The notes: generated from the letters alone by a model not told the origin. A stretch of 64,000 nt of DNA from Peromyscus leucopus (GCF_004664715.2 NC_051065.1:147881487-147945486), one strand, 5' to 3'; positions 1 to 9,350 are shown, numbered from the stretch's first letter. Translations and numbers: made by a program.

Positions 1-88
1 CCAGGCTGGCCTCGAACTCACAGAGATCCTCCTGGCTCTGCCTCCTGAGTGCTGGGATTAAAGGCGTATGCCACCACACCGCCTGCCT
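1..88 (-). mobile_element. B1 SINE, cut by the window edge
   Basis: This is a B1 (7SL-derived) SINE read on the minus strand. The + strand shows the typical 'CCAGGCTGGCCTCGAACTC' and 'GGGATTAAAGGCGTATGCC' blocks. The rest of the element lies before base 1. Confidence 0.9.
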
Positions 89-99
89 TTATATTTTAG

Positions 100-345
100 T
101 TTTTAATTATGTATCTCTGTGTGGGGTGCAGGTGTTCTTGGAGGGCAGAAGAGGATATGGAATCCCCTGGAGCTGCAGTTATGGCAGGTGTGAGATGTCT
201 GATTGTGGGTGCTGGGAACCCAGTTCAGCTCCTTGGCAAGGGCGGCACTGCCTTTAACCGCCTAGCATCTCCTCAGCCCCACGTGTCCAGTTTTAGGCGG
301 CACTGAAGCAAGCATCCTACCAACTGAGCTACAGACCAAGACACT
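100..345 (-). mobile_element. B3/B2-type SINE with tRNA-like head
   Basis: The + strand carries the reverse of a B3 body ('CCCCTGGAGCTGCAGTTAT', 'GGGTGCTGGGAACCCAG'). A tRNA-derived head follows ('CCAACTGAGCTACAGAC'), with its A-box sense on the minus strand. The copy is old and diverged. Confidence 0.7.
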
Positions 346-470
346 TGGACGTGGTGGCCCACATCTATAACCCCCAGCACTTCCAAGGCTGAGACAGGAG
401 GGTTGCCATTGTTTGAGGCTAGCCCAAGCTACACAGTGAATTCCAGGCTCAGCCTGGGCTTCAGAGTCAG
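346..470 (+). mobile_element. Diverged B1 SINE
   Basis: Recognisable B1 order: 'GTGGTGGCCCACATCTATAA', then 'CCCAGCACTTCCAAGGCTGA' and 'GGCTAGCCCAAGCTACAC'. It is strongly mutated. Confidence 0.65.
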
Positions 471-582
471 AATGTATCTACAAATCTTTCTGGGTCTGTG
501 TTGGATGGTTTCTTTAATTTTCTAACATCACATTTGCAGGGCAGCGGTTAGAGGTAGAAGTAATGTAAAATGGAAAGGCTTA

Positions 583-770
583 GGGCGTGGAGACATGGTG
601 AATAGAGCATATGGTTCTCACAGAGCACCAGAGTTCGGATCCCAGCACCCATGTCCAGCACTCACAACTGCCTGTAACTCCAGAGGAATCGGGCACCTCT
701 GAGGGCACTCATGTGCAAGACCCACACACGTATACAAAATTGAATTTTCAATAAAAGTCCTTTTTTAAAA
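583..770 (+). mobile_element. B3 SINE
   Basis: B3/B2-like body with 'GGATCCCAGCACCCATGTCC' and 'CTGTAACTCCAGAGGAATC', ending in an AATAAAA-rich tail. Confidence 0.7.
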
Positions 771-1040
771 TGGAAAAATGAAAGATTAAAATTTCTTAAA
801 AATTCGAAAACATAAAAAGCTCAAATATTGTTCATATATACAAGATGTTGGCTGTAGCATTTTTATAGAAGCAAATAAAAAAGAACTTATAGTAAATCTA
901 CATAATAGAATATTGTTTGGCATTAAAAAGAGCAATTTTATTTAATTCTATGTGAGCCCAAATAAACCCTTCCAAAAAATAAAGAGTAATTATATTTAAT
1001 TCTGGAAATAAAATGGTTCAGTTGTTTTTATTTTTTTATT
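771..1040. other. AT-rich sequence without a recognised feature
   Basis: About 270 bases of AT-rich sequence between SINEs, with no coding signal. A short 'AAATAAACCCTTCCAAAA' at about 960 is possibly the end of an old repeat. Confidence 0.5.
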
Positions 1041-1044
1041 TATT

Positions 1045-1206
1045 AATTTTGTTTTTTGTTTTTGTTTTGAGACGGTTTTTCTGTGTAGTTTTGGTGCCTG
1101 TCCTGGATCTCGCCCTGTAGACCAGGCTGGCCTTGAACTCACAGAGATCCGCCTGGCTCTGCCTCCTGAGTGCTGGGATTAAAGGCATGTGCCACCACCT
1201 GCCGGT
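1045..1206 (-). mobile_element. B1 SINE
   Basis: Full B1 in reverse: T/G-rich tail, then 'GAGACGGTTTTTCTGTGTAG', 'GACCAGGCTGGCCTTGAACT' and 'GGGATTAAAGGCATGTGCC'. Confidence 0.92.
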
Positions 1207-1224
1207 GTTTTATTTTTCTATGTC

Positions 1225-1287
1225 ATCATTTAGCTCATGCCTCCCAGGTGCTGGGACTGAAAGCCTGAACCACCACACCTGGCTGTA
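1225..1287 (-). mobile_element. Partial B1 SINE
   Basis: Only the B1 head survives in reverse: 'GTGCTGGGACTGAAAGCC' and 'CCACCACACCTGGCTG'. Confidence 0.7.
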
Positions 1288-1388
1288 GCATCATTTAAAT
1301 ATATATATATACCTTTTTGCCATGGGTATGATAACTTTAGCCAATCATTTTTATATGTCTGTATTTGAATAAGAAAATTAGATTTCAA

Positions 1389-1566
1389 GAATCGGAGAGA
1401 TGGCTCAGCAGTTAAGAACATTTCTCTTGCAGAGGACCTGGGTTCGGTTACCAGCACCCACATGGCAGCTCACAACACTCTGTAACCCCAGTTCTGGGAG
1501 ACCCCACACTCTTCTTTCCTCAGGCCCTTACGTGCTCAGGCACACACACACACACACACATAAACT
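1389..1566 (+). mobile_element. B3 SINE ending in a short CA repeat
   Basis: The element has 'GGAGAGATGGCTCAGCAGTT' (tRNA-like head), 'GAGGACCTGGGTTCGGTTAC' and a 3' (CA)n at 1541-1560 before the T-rich stretch. Confidence 0.85.
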
Positions 1567-1589
1567 TTTTTTTTTTTAGTTTGTTTTTT

Positions 1590-1746
1590 TTTGTTTTTTG
1601 TTGTTGTTGTTTGTTTGTTTTTTTTTTTAGTTTTTTTTTCTGGAACTCACTCTGTAGACCAGGCTGGCCTTGAACTCACAGAGATCCGCCTGCCTCTGCC
1701 TCCCTAGTGCTGGTATTAAAGACATGCACCACCACTGCCCGGTTCA
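1590..1746 (-). mobile_element. B1 SINE with long T/G tail
   Basis: The reverse B1 body ('TGTAGACCAGGCTGGCCTTG', 'TTAAAGACATGCACCACCAC') is preceded on the + strand by its T/GTT-rich tail. Confidence 0.88.
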
Positions 1747-1821
1747 TTTTTCTTTTAAATAAAATTATGTTATAATGGTTTGCCCAATGTGATCAAATAG
1801 TGTGTTTTAAAAAATATGTGT

Positions 1822-2012
1822 CTGGGGCTGGAGAGACGGCTCAGCGGTTAAGAAATCAGGTTCTAGAGATCCTGACTGAGTTCAATTCCCAGCAACCACT
1901 TGGTGGCTCACAACCATCTGTAATGGGATTCGGTGCCCTCTTCTGACATGCGGGCATACATGCAAGCAGAGCACTAACATACTTAAAATACATACATAAA
2001 TAAATCTTAAGT
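1822..2012 (+). mobile_element. B2 SINE
   Basis: B2 with 'GGGGCTGGAGAGACGGCTCA', 'TTCAATTCCCAGCAACCACT' and the 'CATACATAAATAAATCTTAA' tail that holds its polyadenylation-like signal. Confidence 0.92.
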
Positions 2013-2240
2013 AAATAAAAATATGTGTTTGAACAAAGATGACACCGAGAGACGCGCCAATGTGGAAGCGGCAAAGCTCAGTGACCTCAGCCGTGGACAA
2101 AGAACTGTAAGCCACAAGGGAATGCTGAGGGTGGTGGTCTTCCCCAGGAAGAGCCCAGGGACTGCTCATCCAATACCAAATGATCAGCCCCGAAAACTCG
2201 TACATGCAAGTGACCGCTTACGGACCATGTCGTATTTAGG

Positions 2241-2245
2241 AATGT

Positions 2246-2303
<58 letters not shown>
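2241..2303. repeat. (TG)n microsatellite
   Basis: About 60 bases of alternating TG, opening with TGTGTGAGTGTG. Open frames through it are low-complexity artefacts. Confidence 0.98.
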
Positions 2304-2305
<2 letters not shown>

Positions 2306-2568
2306 CAACAAAGAAGAGGCCATAAATTTAAAAGAGCTGGAGAGGAGGATTGCACATGGGAGCCTTAGAAGGGAGGAAAGGGAGGGGGAAATGATGTGTA
2401 TTAATGGAATTCCATTATCTTTAAAGGATTTTTTTTTTAATGTGTATTGGAGTACTTAGGCCTGAAATGCTTGAAATTTGTCTCAAAATAATCGTGATCA
2501 AGGAGACATGTATAGATGATAAAACATTGGCCAAATATTGCTTATTACATTTAAAAATAGTGAATTCC

Positions 2569-2750
2569 GGGCTGGAGAGGTGGCTCAGAGGTTAAGAGCA
2601 CTGGCTGTTCTTCCCGAGGTTCTGAGTTCAATTCCCAGCAACCACAGGGTGGCTCACAACCATCTGTAATGAGATCTGGTGCCCTCTTCTGGCCATGCAG
2701 ACACAGCACTGTATACATAGTAAATAAATAAATCTTAAAAAAAAAAAAAG
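2569..2750 (+). mobile_element. B2 SINE
   Basis: 'GGGCTGGAGAGGTGGCTCAG' head, 'CAGCAACCACAGGGTGGCTC' and 'AATAAATAAATCTTAAAAAA' tail. Confidence 0.92.
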
Positions 2751-2831
2751 TGAATTCCAGGACAAGGTTACACAGAGAAATCCTGTCGTGAAAAACTATA
2801 TAACTAGATAGAGAGATAGATAGATAGATAA
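2751..2831 (+). repeat. B1 3' fragment followed by (GATA)n
   Basis: A B1 tail piece ('ACACAGAGAAATCCTGTCGT') runs into an imperfect GATA repeat at about 2802-2831. Confidence 0.75.
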
Positions 2832-2836
2832 TTTTC

Positions 2837-3030
2837 AGGCTGGAGAGATGGTTAAGAGTGAGTACGGCTCTTGCAGAGGACCCAAATTGGGTTCCCAGCA
2901 CCCAAGTCCAGCCTCGCACAATCAACTACAACTTAGCTCTAGGAGCTCTGGACTTCCTCTTGGTGTTGTGGGGCCCTCACAGTCACACGTGTACCTACCC
3001 CCCTGTCGTGTGCACACATTAACAACTGAA
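2837..3030 (+). mobile_element. B3 SINE
   Basis: B3 with 'GGCTGGAGAGATGGTTAAG' and 'GGGTTCCCAGCACCCAAG'. The 3' half is diverged and ends near 'ACAACTGAAAATA'. Confidence 0.82.
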
Positions 3031-3032
3031 AA

Positions 3033-3200
3033 TAAGCCGGGTGGCCGCGGCGGCGCTCGCCTTTAATCCCAGCACTCGGGAGGCAGAAGCAGACGGATCT
3101 TTTTGAGTTCGAGGCCAGCCTGGTCTACAAAGAGAGATCCAGAAAAGGCGCAAGGCTACAGAGAAATCCTATCTCAAAAAACCAAAATAAACAAATAAAG
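3033..3200 (+). mobile_element. B1 SINE of the GGAAAGGCGCAA-type subfamily
   Basis: Nearly complete B1: 'CGCCTTTAATCCCAGCACTC', 'GAGTTCGAGGCCAGCCTGGT' and a tail variant of 'GAAAAGGCGCAAGGCTAC'. The head carries an unusual CG-rich variant 'GGTGGCCGCGGCGGCGCTCG'. Confidence 0.92.
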
Positions 3201-3202
3201 TT

Positions 3203-3416
3203 AGGGCTGTAGAGCTGGCTCAGCTGTTAAGAGCTTTTGTTGCTCCTGCAGAGGACCCCACTGGGTTCCAGCATTGACATCCATTCTACAACTGCCTGTG
3301 TCTCCTGGTTCCAGGGAACCTAACTCCCTCTTCTGACCTCTGCTGGCTCCTGTATGCATGTAGTACGAATACATACACATACACAAAAATAAATATTAAT
3401 AAAAATAAAATCTTAA
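3203..3416 (+). mobile_element. B2/B3-type SINE
   Basis: 'GGGCTGTAGAGCTGGCTCAG' head and 'GAGGACCCCACTGGGTTCC', with an AATAAAATCTT-like tail. Confidence 0.85.
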
Positions 3417-3429
3417 AAAGAATTCACCC

Positions 3430-3913
3430 TCTCTACTTTTGTGTTTTCAAATTTTACAACAGAGCTTAAAAAAAAATACTACAAAGAAATGCTAAACATA
3501 AGGTGTTTACTATCATGTTTTGTGGATATACTGTCGCCTAATATCTGCACCTTTCATTTACACATCTTTTAATAAACCAAATCCAGAAAGCAGCAAATTT
3601 TCGTCCATTTTACAAAAGTCTTTGAGATATTACCACCTCCGCTCTTAAGCTCCCTCTAGGAACCCTTGGTCAACCACAAGGGGTAGGCTGCAGCCACTAG
3701 ACTCCGGGTTCCTGCTTCCTTTGGAGACTGTCATCCGGGGCGGGAGGTGGAGGGATGAGGGTGGGGGAATAGAACAAAAACAAATGATTCATCTATATGC
3801 CCATCAGACAAAATTTGAGTTCCCATTTGCACATCAAAAAGCAAGGAAAAAAAAACCTGCCACTTAAAGCTGTAGTCCCTGGGGAAAAAAAAGAACGCAA
3901 GTGATTAAATGAT
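3430..3913. other. Unique sequence upstream of the first CpG island
   Basis: About 480 bases free of recognisable SINEs. A moderately GC-rich patch at 3640-3760 has no clear exon signals. Confidence 0.5.
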
Positions 3914-3925
3914 AAAAAGTTCTCT

Positions 3926-4076
3926 GCGCGCCGGGCGGTGGTGGCGCACGCCTTTAATCCCAGCACTAGGGAGGCAGAGCAAGGCGGATCTCTGTGAGTT
4001 CGAGGCCAGCCTGGGCTACCAAGTGAGCTCCAGGAAAGGCGCAAAGCTACGCAGAGAAACCTTGTCTCGAAAAACC

Positions 4077-4105
<29 letters not shown>
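3926..4105 (+). mobile_element. Young B1 SINE with perfect target duplication
   Basis: An intact B1 ('GCCGGGCGGTGGTGGCGCAC' to 'CTTGTCTCGAAAAACC') with a 25-base A tail. It is flanked by an exact 15-bp duplication, AAAAAGTTCTCTGCG, at 3914-3928 and 4101-4115. Low divergence plus an intact duplication indicate a recent insertion, about 100 bases upstream of a CpG island. Confidence 0.96.
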
Positions 4106-4108
<3 letters not shown>

Positions 4109-4214
4109 CTCTGCGTAGTTTACAGCTCCTTTTCATGCCTTTTTTTCTTTTTCAGTTCATACATTCATTTTATATCCTGGCTAATTCTCTAAACTACGTG
4201 GAGAAGCCAGGCTC

Positions 4215-4760
4215 GTAGCGGGAGACGTGAGCAAGCGGATGGAGCGAGGCTGGAGGCGGGAGCGGCACGGCCAGGGAGGCCCAGCCACGCGTCTGTTCCA
4301 CCTTAAGAGGCGCCCGCCTCTCCCCGCCAGCAAGCTCTCGGCTCCGCCCACCCCGGTGTCAGCCCGGCCCGGAACGCGAAGGCGAGGAGGGAGGAGAGCC
4401 GCGGCGAATGGAAAGATCCGCGCCCCCGGCTGCGGGCCGCACGCCCGGGGCTGGGAGCGGAGCGGGCTCGGGGACGGGCCCGCGAGCCACTGCAAGGCGG
4501 GCTGGGGCGGGGGACCGCGGGGCCATCCCGGGTGGGCGCCAGGGAGCCGAACTGCAGCCGAGCTGGACCCGGGGGCGGGCAGCACGGACCGTAGAAAGTT
4601 GTAACTTTCCTGGTCCCAGGCGCACCGCGTCAAGGAATTTCCAAAAGAGGGGCAAGAGGTCCGTGCCTCGCCTTCGTCCTGATTGGTGGGGTGGAGGATG
4701 GGCTGGGCCCCGGGGTGCTCGGGATTGGCCATGTCGGGAGTCCATCACGGGATGACGCAG
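4215..4760. promoter_or_regulatory. CpG island promoter, gene unknown
   Basis: About 500 bases are strongly GC- and CpG-rich, in contrast to the depleted flanks, which is the signature of an unmethylated promoter. It includes GC boxes, a GGAATTTCC (NF-kB-like) motif at 4634-4642 and inverted CCAAT boxes (ATTGG) at 4682 and 4724. A CAG|GTAAAG sequence at 4758-4766 could be the donor of a non-coding first exon on the + strand. Open frames here (115-183 codons on both strands) are expected in GC-rich DNA and show no family I recognise. Transcription direction cannot be set from sequence alone. Confidence 0.7.
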
Positions 4761-4819
4761 GTAAAGGGTGGCCATTTGGGGAGGAAGTGAAGATTATTTT
4801 GGTACCTCCCTCCCCAGCT

Positions 4820-4900
4820 ACTGATTGGTGGGGGTTTGCAGTGATGTAAAACAGGGCATAAAAATGTCTACTGAAGGTACGGGCCTATTGGCCGGGCTTT
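4820..4900. promoter_or_regulatory. Inverted CCAAT pair with TATA-like box
   Basis: Two further ATTGG motifs lie at 4824 and 4887. Between them are a TGATGTAA element (ATF/C/EBP-like, about 4842) and GCATAAAAATG (about 4857), a TATA-like box. With the two motifs in the island this makes four inverted CCAAT boxes in about 210 bases, a layout typical of NF-Y-driven promoters. Factor binding is inferred. Confidence 0.45.
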
Positions 4901-4904
4901 CAGG

Positions 4905-5285
4905 GAGGAATTCTAGGGTGGACTCTGCAGAGCCAGCCGACGCTGTTTTTGTAGGGAAGGACCAAGTGGTTTGACACCCGGAAATGAGTTAGGAAGGGAA
5001 CTCAGGGAAAGCGAGGGAAACCCGCGCACCTACTTTGCCCTCACACAAGGTCATTTCCTGCATGGGATCGATAGTTTCCTGTTTACTTATTCCGGAGGGA
5101 GCGTGTACGCTGGCTTCCTGGAGTATACCCGATATTCAGACTCGACTTTTGAGCCCAGACTTGCCTTTTAGAGTACCAACGAGAATGAATGAGATGGAGA
5201 AAGGGGAAAGCATGGGATTTATCTCTGTATGTAGGGAAAGATCATGAAAATAGAGTGGGCTGGAGGCAAGAAGAGCTGCGATAGA
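4905..5285. other. Unique CpG-island shore
   Basis: Non-repetitive sequence with intermediate GC and no exon I can support. Two overlapping short open frames (about 4971-5247) lack family features. Confidence 0.45.
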
Positions 5286-5289
5286 TCCC

Positions 5290-5395
5290 CAACAAAACTA
5301 GTAGCGCACACCCGTGATTCCCAGCACTTGGAGAGGTGGAAGCAGGATGTTAAGAAGTCCAAAGTCATTCTCGACTACATGGAGAGTGAGAAGCA
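5290..5395 (+). mobile_element. Diverged B1 SINE
   Basis: B1 order is visible ('GTAGCGCACACCCGTGATTC', 'CCCAGCACTTGGAGAGGTGG') but many positions have changed. Confidence 0.65.
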
Positions 5396-5449
5396 AGTCT
5401 GGACTAAATTTGACGCTGAGTGGGTTGATGGATGAAAGTGGAAATAACC

Positions 5450-5600
5450 TAGCGTGGTGACTCACGCCTTAAATCCTGGCCCTTGGGAGACAGGCAGGCG
5501 AATCTATGGATTTGAGGCTAGCCTGGTCTACATAGTGTGTTCCTGGACAGCCAGAACTACAAAATTAGACGCAAATAAAATAAAATAAAGATTGGTCTGA
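5450..5600 (+). mobile_element. B1 SINE
   Basis: 'GTGGTGACTCACGCCTTAAA', 'GAGGCTAGCCTGGTCTACAT' and an AATAAAATAAA tail. Confidence 0.8.
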
Positions 5601-5764
5601 AAAAAAGGGTTACTCCAAAGCTTGTCTGCATGGGCACTGCATTTTACTCTCCTGTGCCCAGGGACAGGCAGTGAATACACAGTAGATGGTGACCACCTGA
5701 TGGAGTGAGAAGACAAAGAATGAGGGGGGGGGGATATTATTTTTAAAGGTGTCTTTGCCTATTT

Positions 5765-5935
5765 TAGGGTTTTTGGTTTGGTTTGGTTTTAGTTTTTTTG
5801 GAGACAGTTTCTCTGTGTAACATCGCTGGCTGCCATGGAACTCGATTTGTAGACCAGGCTGGCCTCAAACTCACAGAGATTTCCCCCTGCCCTTGGCTCC
5901 TAGGATTAAAGGCATGCGCCACACCGTCTGGCTAT
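5765..5935 (-). mobile_element. B1 SINE
   Basis: A TTTGG-rich tail on the + strand precedes 'GAGACAGTTTCTCTGTGTAA', 'GTAGACCAGGCTGGCCTCAA' and 'GGATTAAAGGCATGCGCC'. Confidence 0.88.
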
Positions 5936-6084
5936 GACACGCACACCCCGCCCCGCCCCCCCCCTTTTTTTTCCTCACTTAACCACCCAGGTTAATTCAG
6001 CCATAACTTCAGAAATGGATCTCCTTCCTGGGAAGCTGTCAGCCTAGGAAAATGCTCCTGGCTTGTTTAGTTTTCATGGAAACA

Positions 6085-6285
6085 GTGCCCTGTAGCCCAC
6101 TGGTCTGATCTCACTGTGTAGGGGAGGCTGTGTAGTCAAGGATGACCTCATCCTCAGGTTGCTACCTCCCCAGTCCTGGCAGTAGAGGCCCTGTACCTCT
6201 CTGTGCCTGGTGTATGAGGTGCTGGGGATGAAACTCAAGGCTTCGAGCGTGCTAGGCAAGCACTTTGCCAATCCAGTTTCCACTG
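6085..6285 (-). mobile_element. B4 (B1 plus tRNA-like) SINE
   Basis: Diverged B1-like half followed on the + strand by an inverted tRNA-like module ('GGGGATGAAACTCAAGGCTT', 'GTGCTAGGCAAGCACTTTGC'). This is the composite layout of B4. Confidence 0.65.
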
Positions 6286-6289
6286 GTTT

Positions 6290-6627
6290 GGGTTTGGGTT
6301 TTCCTTAATACCCAGGAGCCTTTGAAATTTGAACAAGATGGCCCCTCAAGCTACTTTCCTGAAAAATGGAAGTCACAATATTATGAAAAAGCTGTCCTCT
6401 ACAGACAGTAAGTGAAAAATAAGTACATATAACCTACAACCTGAGTGGATAGGAGCTAGGAAGAACTTAGAATTTGGGGAAATTGAGAAAAGTATCCATG
6501 CTGTAATGGGGAGTCATTTGCCTCCCAGCACTAATGTACACTTTTTTTTATGGTCCAAAGTTTTCTTAGAAATATAATTCAGGCATGCTTTAACATTGTC
6601 TAAAAACTGCACTGTTTAAAATATAAC
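6290..6627. other. Unique AT-rich sequence
   Basis: No repeat, exon or regulatory element that I can support. Confidence 0.5.
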
Positions 6628-6705
6628 TAGGGGCGTAGCTGGATGGTGCAGTGTTTGACTGGCCTGGGAAAGGTCCTGGACAGTCCCCGACACCACAAAC
6701 TAATA
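6628..6705 (+). mobile_element. ID-like tRNA-derived SINE fragment
   Basis: 'GGGGCGTAGCTGGATGGTGC' and 'GAAAGGTCCTGGACAGTCCC' resemble a mutated ID/B4 head. Confidence 0.5.
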
Positions 6706-6877
6706 GTAACAATGAGTAAATGTTACAGAACCATGCTTCATCTTTCCTCCACAGAACACTCCAAGGGCTATTGGCCAAGAGTCTACAATGACATTTTCTA
6801 CTTTTCCAAAGAGAGCTCATATTTGCATGATTCTTCTGGCATCTTCTAAGTGCAGGTGGTTTCAAGGCTATATACTG

Positions 6878-7000
6878 GGACTGGGGGGGAGAGCTCAGTC
6901 AGTGAAATGCTTACCTCAAAAACATGAGGTCTGAGTTTGATACCCAGAATCCACAATAAAAACCAGGCAAGATACTTGCAATCCCAGTGCCTATAAACAT
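6878..7000 (+). mobile_element. tRNA-derived SINE fragment (B4-like)
   Basis: Shows 'GAGCTCAGTCAGTGAAATGC' and 'TTTGATACCCAGAATCCAC', then a weak B1-like stretch ('TACTTGCAATCCCAGTGCC'). Confidence 0.55.
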
Positions 7001-7504
7001 GTACATGCATTACAAAACAAGAGTGTATACCAGACTTTACTTTAGCATCATTCTGGTAGTAGTTTAGAACACATTTTGTTATTTGTGATAGCAAAACTAC
7101 AATGGGGAAATGACTATGAGGCTATAAATAAGTATAGCACATGTTTATATCAATAGGGGAGGAAAATGTTGGATTTTTCAAAATTTTTAAGTTCTTAAGA
7201 ATATCTACTTTATTCCTAGTGATGGTTAAATAAATCATGCAAAACAAAAATTTTTGTTTAATAATAAATAAACTTAGCATAATCACTTTCCCTTTGATTA
7301 TATCATAACTAATTATATTAATTCATTATACTAATTTATTATATATTATACCCAATAAGCCAAAGTAGAAATTTTTGGAAATGTCAGGGGGTATCAATGT
7401 TGGCAATCCAGAGCCAAGAACCAAATGTGAGAGGATTGTTCCTACTCATAAATCCAAGTCCCTCAACATGGGCAGTATTGTTTTCATTCTCCTGTGGCAT
7501 TGAA
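7001..7504. other. AT-rich unique sequence
   Basis: About 500 bases, very AT-rich at 7230-7360. No supported feature. Confidence 0.5.
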
Positions 7505-7572
7505 AAGCTAGCCCCAGGGTCCTGAGTTGGCTAGATGAGCATTCTACCTCTGAGCCACACCCCTAGCCCACA
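7505..7572 (-). mobile_element. ID-like SINE fragment
   Basis: Reverse of an ID body: 'CTACCTCTGAGCCACACCCC' on the + strand corresponds to the A-box region on the minus strand. Confidence 0.6.
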
Positions 7573-7601
7573 GATAATTGATTGATAAGAACTTGAGATC
7601 T

Positions 7602-7800
7602 TGGGCTGGGGAGATGGCTCAGTGAGCACTAGCTGACCTTCCAAAGGACCTGGGTTCAGTTCCCAGCCCCACATGGCAATTTGCAACTGTCTGCAACTCC
7701 AGTTCCAGAGAATTTGATGCTCCCTTCTGGCCTGTGTGGGCATTGCATGCATGTGGTACACAGACATACAGGCAGGCAAAACACCTATACACATAAAATA
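7602..7800 (+). mobile_element. B3 SINE
   Basis: 'GGGCTGGGGAGATGGCTCAG', 'GGACCTGGGTTCAGTTCCCA' and an ACATAAAATAAAA tail. Confidence 0.88.
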
Positions 7801-7805
7801 AAAAT

Positions 7806-7955
7806 AGCCGGGCCATGGTGGCGCACACCTTTAATCCCAGCACTTGGGAGGTAGAGGCAGGCAGATCTTTGTGAGTTCGAGGCCAGCCTGGTCTACAGAG
7901 CGAGATCTAGGAAAGGCGCAAAGCTACACAGAGAAACCCTGTCTCAAAAAAATCC

Positions 7956-8000
<45 letters not shown>

Positions 8001-8001
8001 T
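7806..8001 (+). mobile_element. B1 SINE with an (AAT)n-expanded tail
   Basis: A complete B1 of the 'GGAAAGGCGCAAAGCTACAC' type. Its A tail has become an (AAT)n microsatellite at about 7957-8001. Confidence 0.93.
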
Positions 8002-8169
8002 TAATTTAAAAATAAGAACATGAGATCTTGAGTCAGCTAGAACCTTGGACTCTAGGAAAGCCCTTGGTCCCCTGAAACCTGGCTTCCTCTTCTTCTGAAA
8101 CAATAATAATCGCCAATATATCTGGAGATGAAAAAGCCAGCTATAAGACCTTAAAAGCCTAGGGATGAG

Positions 8170-8275
8170 AGTAACACTGCAAAAAAAAAAAAAAGTTCGA
8201 GACCAGCCTGGTCTACAGAGCAAGTTCCAGGGTTACACAGGGAAACCCTGTCTCGAAAAACAAAACAAAACAAAA
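8170..8275 (+). mobile_element. Right-half B1 SINE
   Basis: Starts abruptly after an A-run at 'GTTCGAGACCAGCCTGGTCT' and continues to 'CTGTCTCGAAAAACAAAAC'. The left half is missing. Confidence 0.85.
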
Positions 8276-8549
8276 CGTGTCACTGCACTGAGTGTTTACG
8301 GGGAGGCCTGTGAGGGAGGTTGGGGGAAGCCTAAGCGACTGTACTTGGCTGTGTCTTACATTTGGCGGAGTAGGCTGCAGTGAACAGAAAGGGCCTGACA
8401 TAGAAAAGGCTTTAATATGGGGACTTGGGTGCTTACAAGGTTGCCGGAAGTGCTGCAGCATCTTGGAAATGGCTCCAAGAATGCAGCTACTAAAGTCATC
8501 TACCAGGGAAGCTGGAAGGGCGAGGAATCGGCCGCACAGTGTTGCCGAC
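8276..8549. other. Unique region upstream of a candidate exon
   Basis: Repeat-free sequence with more CpG than its surroundings. It includes CCGGAAGTG (ETS-like, about 8444) 100 bases upstream of the candidate start. It could be 5' UTR or promoter for the exon at 8550. Confidence 0.35.
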
Positions 8550-8639
8550 ATGGGTAACTTGATGAGCACGCTGTGCTGCGCCGTGATCCAGGACGCAGGA
8601 AGGCAACCGCACAGCCCTGACAGCCAGCTGTGCCATGGA
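8550..8639 (+). CDS. Candidate first coding exon (dual-acylation N-terminus), gene unknown
   Basis: A repeat-free 30-codon segment begins at an ATG in good context (GAC ATG G) and ends exactly at a consensus donor GTGAGTA (8640-8646), leaving phase 0. The peptide opens MGNLMSTLCC. Gly2 with Ser6 fits the N-myristoylation rule, and the Cys9-Cys10 pair fits a neighbouring palmitoylation site. That combination is typical of membrane-anchored signalling or scaffold proteins. The peptide continues through Q14, D15 and a Ser/His-rich stretch to Gly30. I do not recognise the gene and cannot see exon 2. The exon lies within a repeat-free island between B1 copies, with ETS-like and CpG-containing sequence upstream. 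The frame stays open only to 8657 if unspliced. It could also be a chance coincidence or an unprocessed relic. Confidence 0.35.
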
Positions 8640-8659
8640 GTGAGTACTAGCGATTAGGT

Positions 8660-9014
8660 CCTGAGATGCTAGACAAAGCCAGCACCGTTCTGGGACCACG
8701 CTGCCTAGCCAAAGGTGCCTTATTTTACTTTCTGTGTCTATTAAGTATGCCAGTTATCAGCAGATCATAATTTATAGCTAAAAATCCTAGCTTCCATTAT
8801 AATCCCCCCCAAAAAAAAATTCCAATAAGCAGTTACTGAAATCATTCAGCATCTGCTTTGTGCCAAACTGAAATACTTCAGCAGCTGGAAGACACCTGAG
8901 GGTCAGTTCCTGCTACCAAAACCAACTGACGCAAGGTTGCCAGGACTATTCTGTACTTAGCAATAAAGAGCCACTCCTCGGTTCTAAAGAAACTGATTAC
9001 AAGAACCACATGAG
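8660..9014. other. Unique sequence, possible intron
   Basis: No repeat or exon recognised downstream of the candidate donor at 8640. Confidence 0.45.
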
Positions 9015-9143
9015 AGCCCAGCCTGATGGCACACACCCAGTTCTTGGGAGGTGGAGGCAAGGATGACCTAGGATATCTGATCCTCCTGCCTCTGCCTCAG
9101 AAGTGCTAGATCCTGGGTGTATGCCACCACACCTGGCCTTTAG
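9015..9143. mobile_element. Two opposed B1 fragments
   Basis: A short + strand B1 head ('CCCAGTTCTTGGGAGGTGGA') abuts a minus strand B1 head ('CTGCCTCTGCCTCAGAAGTG', 'GCCACCACACCTGGCC'). Confidence 0.7.
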
Positions 9144-9221
9144 GTTTCTTCTGTCTTGCTTTTCCCCACTTTCCTTTCAGATAAACTATTCTGGACTTTC
9201 TCTAACAATTAGCTGTATCAT

Positions 9222-9304
9222 GGGCTGTAGAAGTGGTTGGAAGGTTAAGAGCACTTACTGCTCTTTTTTTTTTTTTAAAGATAGGTATCTTTTTTTTACA
9301 TATA

Positions 9305-9350
<46 letters not shown>

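Noticed and set aside
2023..2459. Overlapping open frames of 70-100 codons on both strands
   Set aside because: They run through the (TG)n microsatellite; Cys-Val or Thr-His strings are low-complexity artefacts.
4181..4775. Frames of 115-183 codons on both strands of the first CpG island
   Set aside because: Stops are rare in GC-rich DNA. The Pro/Gly/Arg-rich translations show no family and both strands are open.
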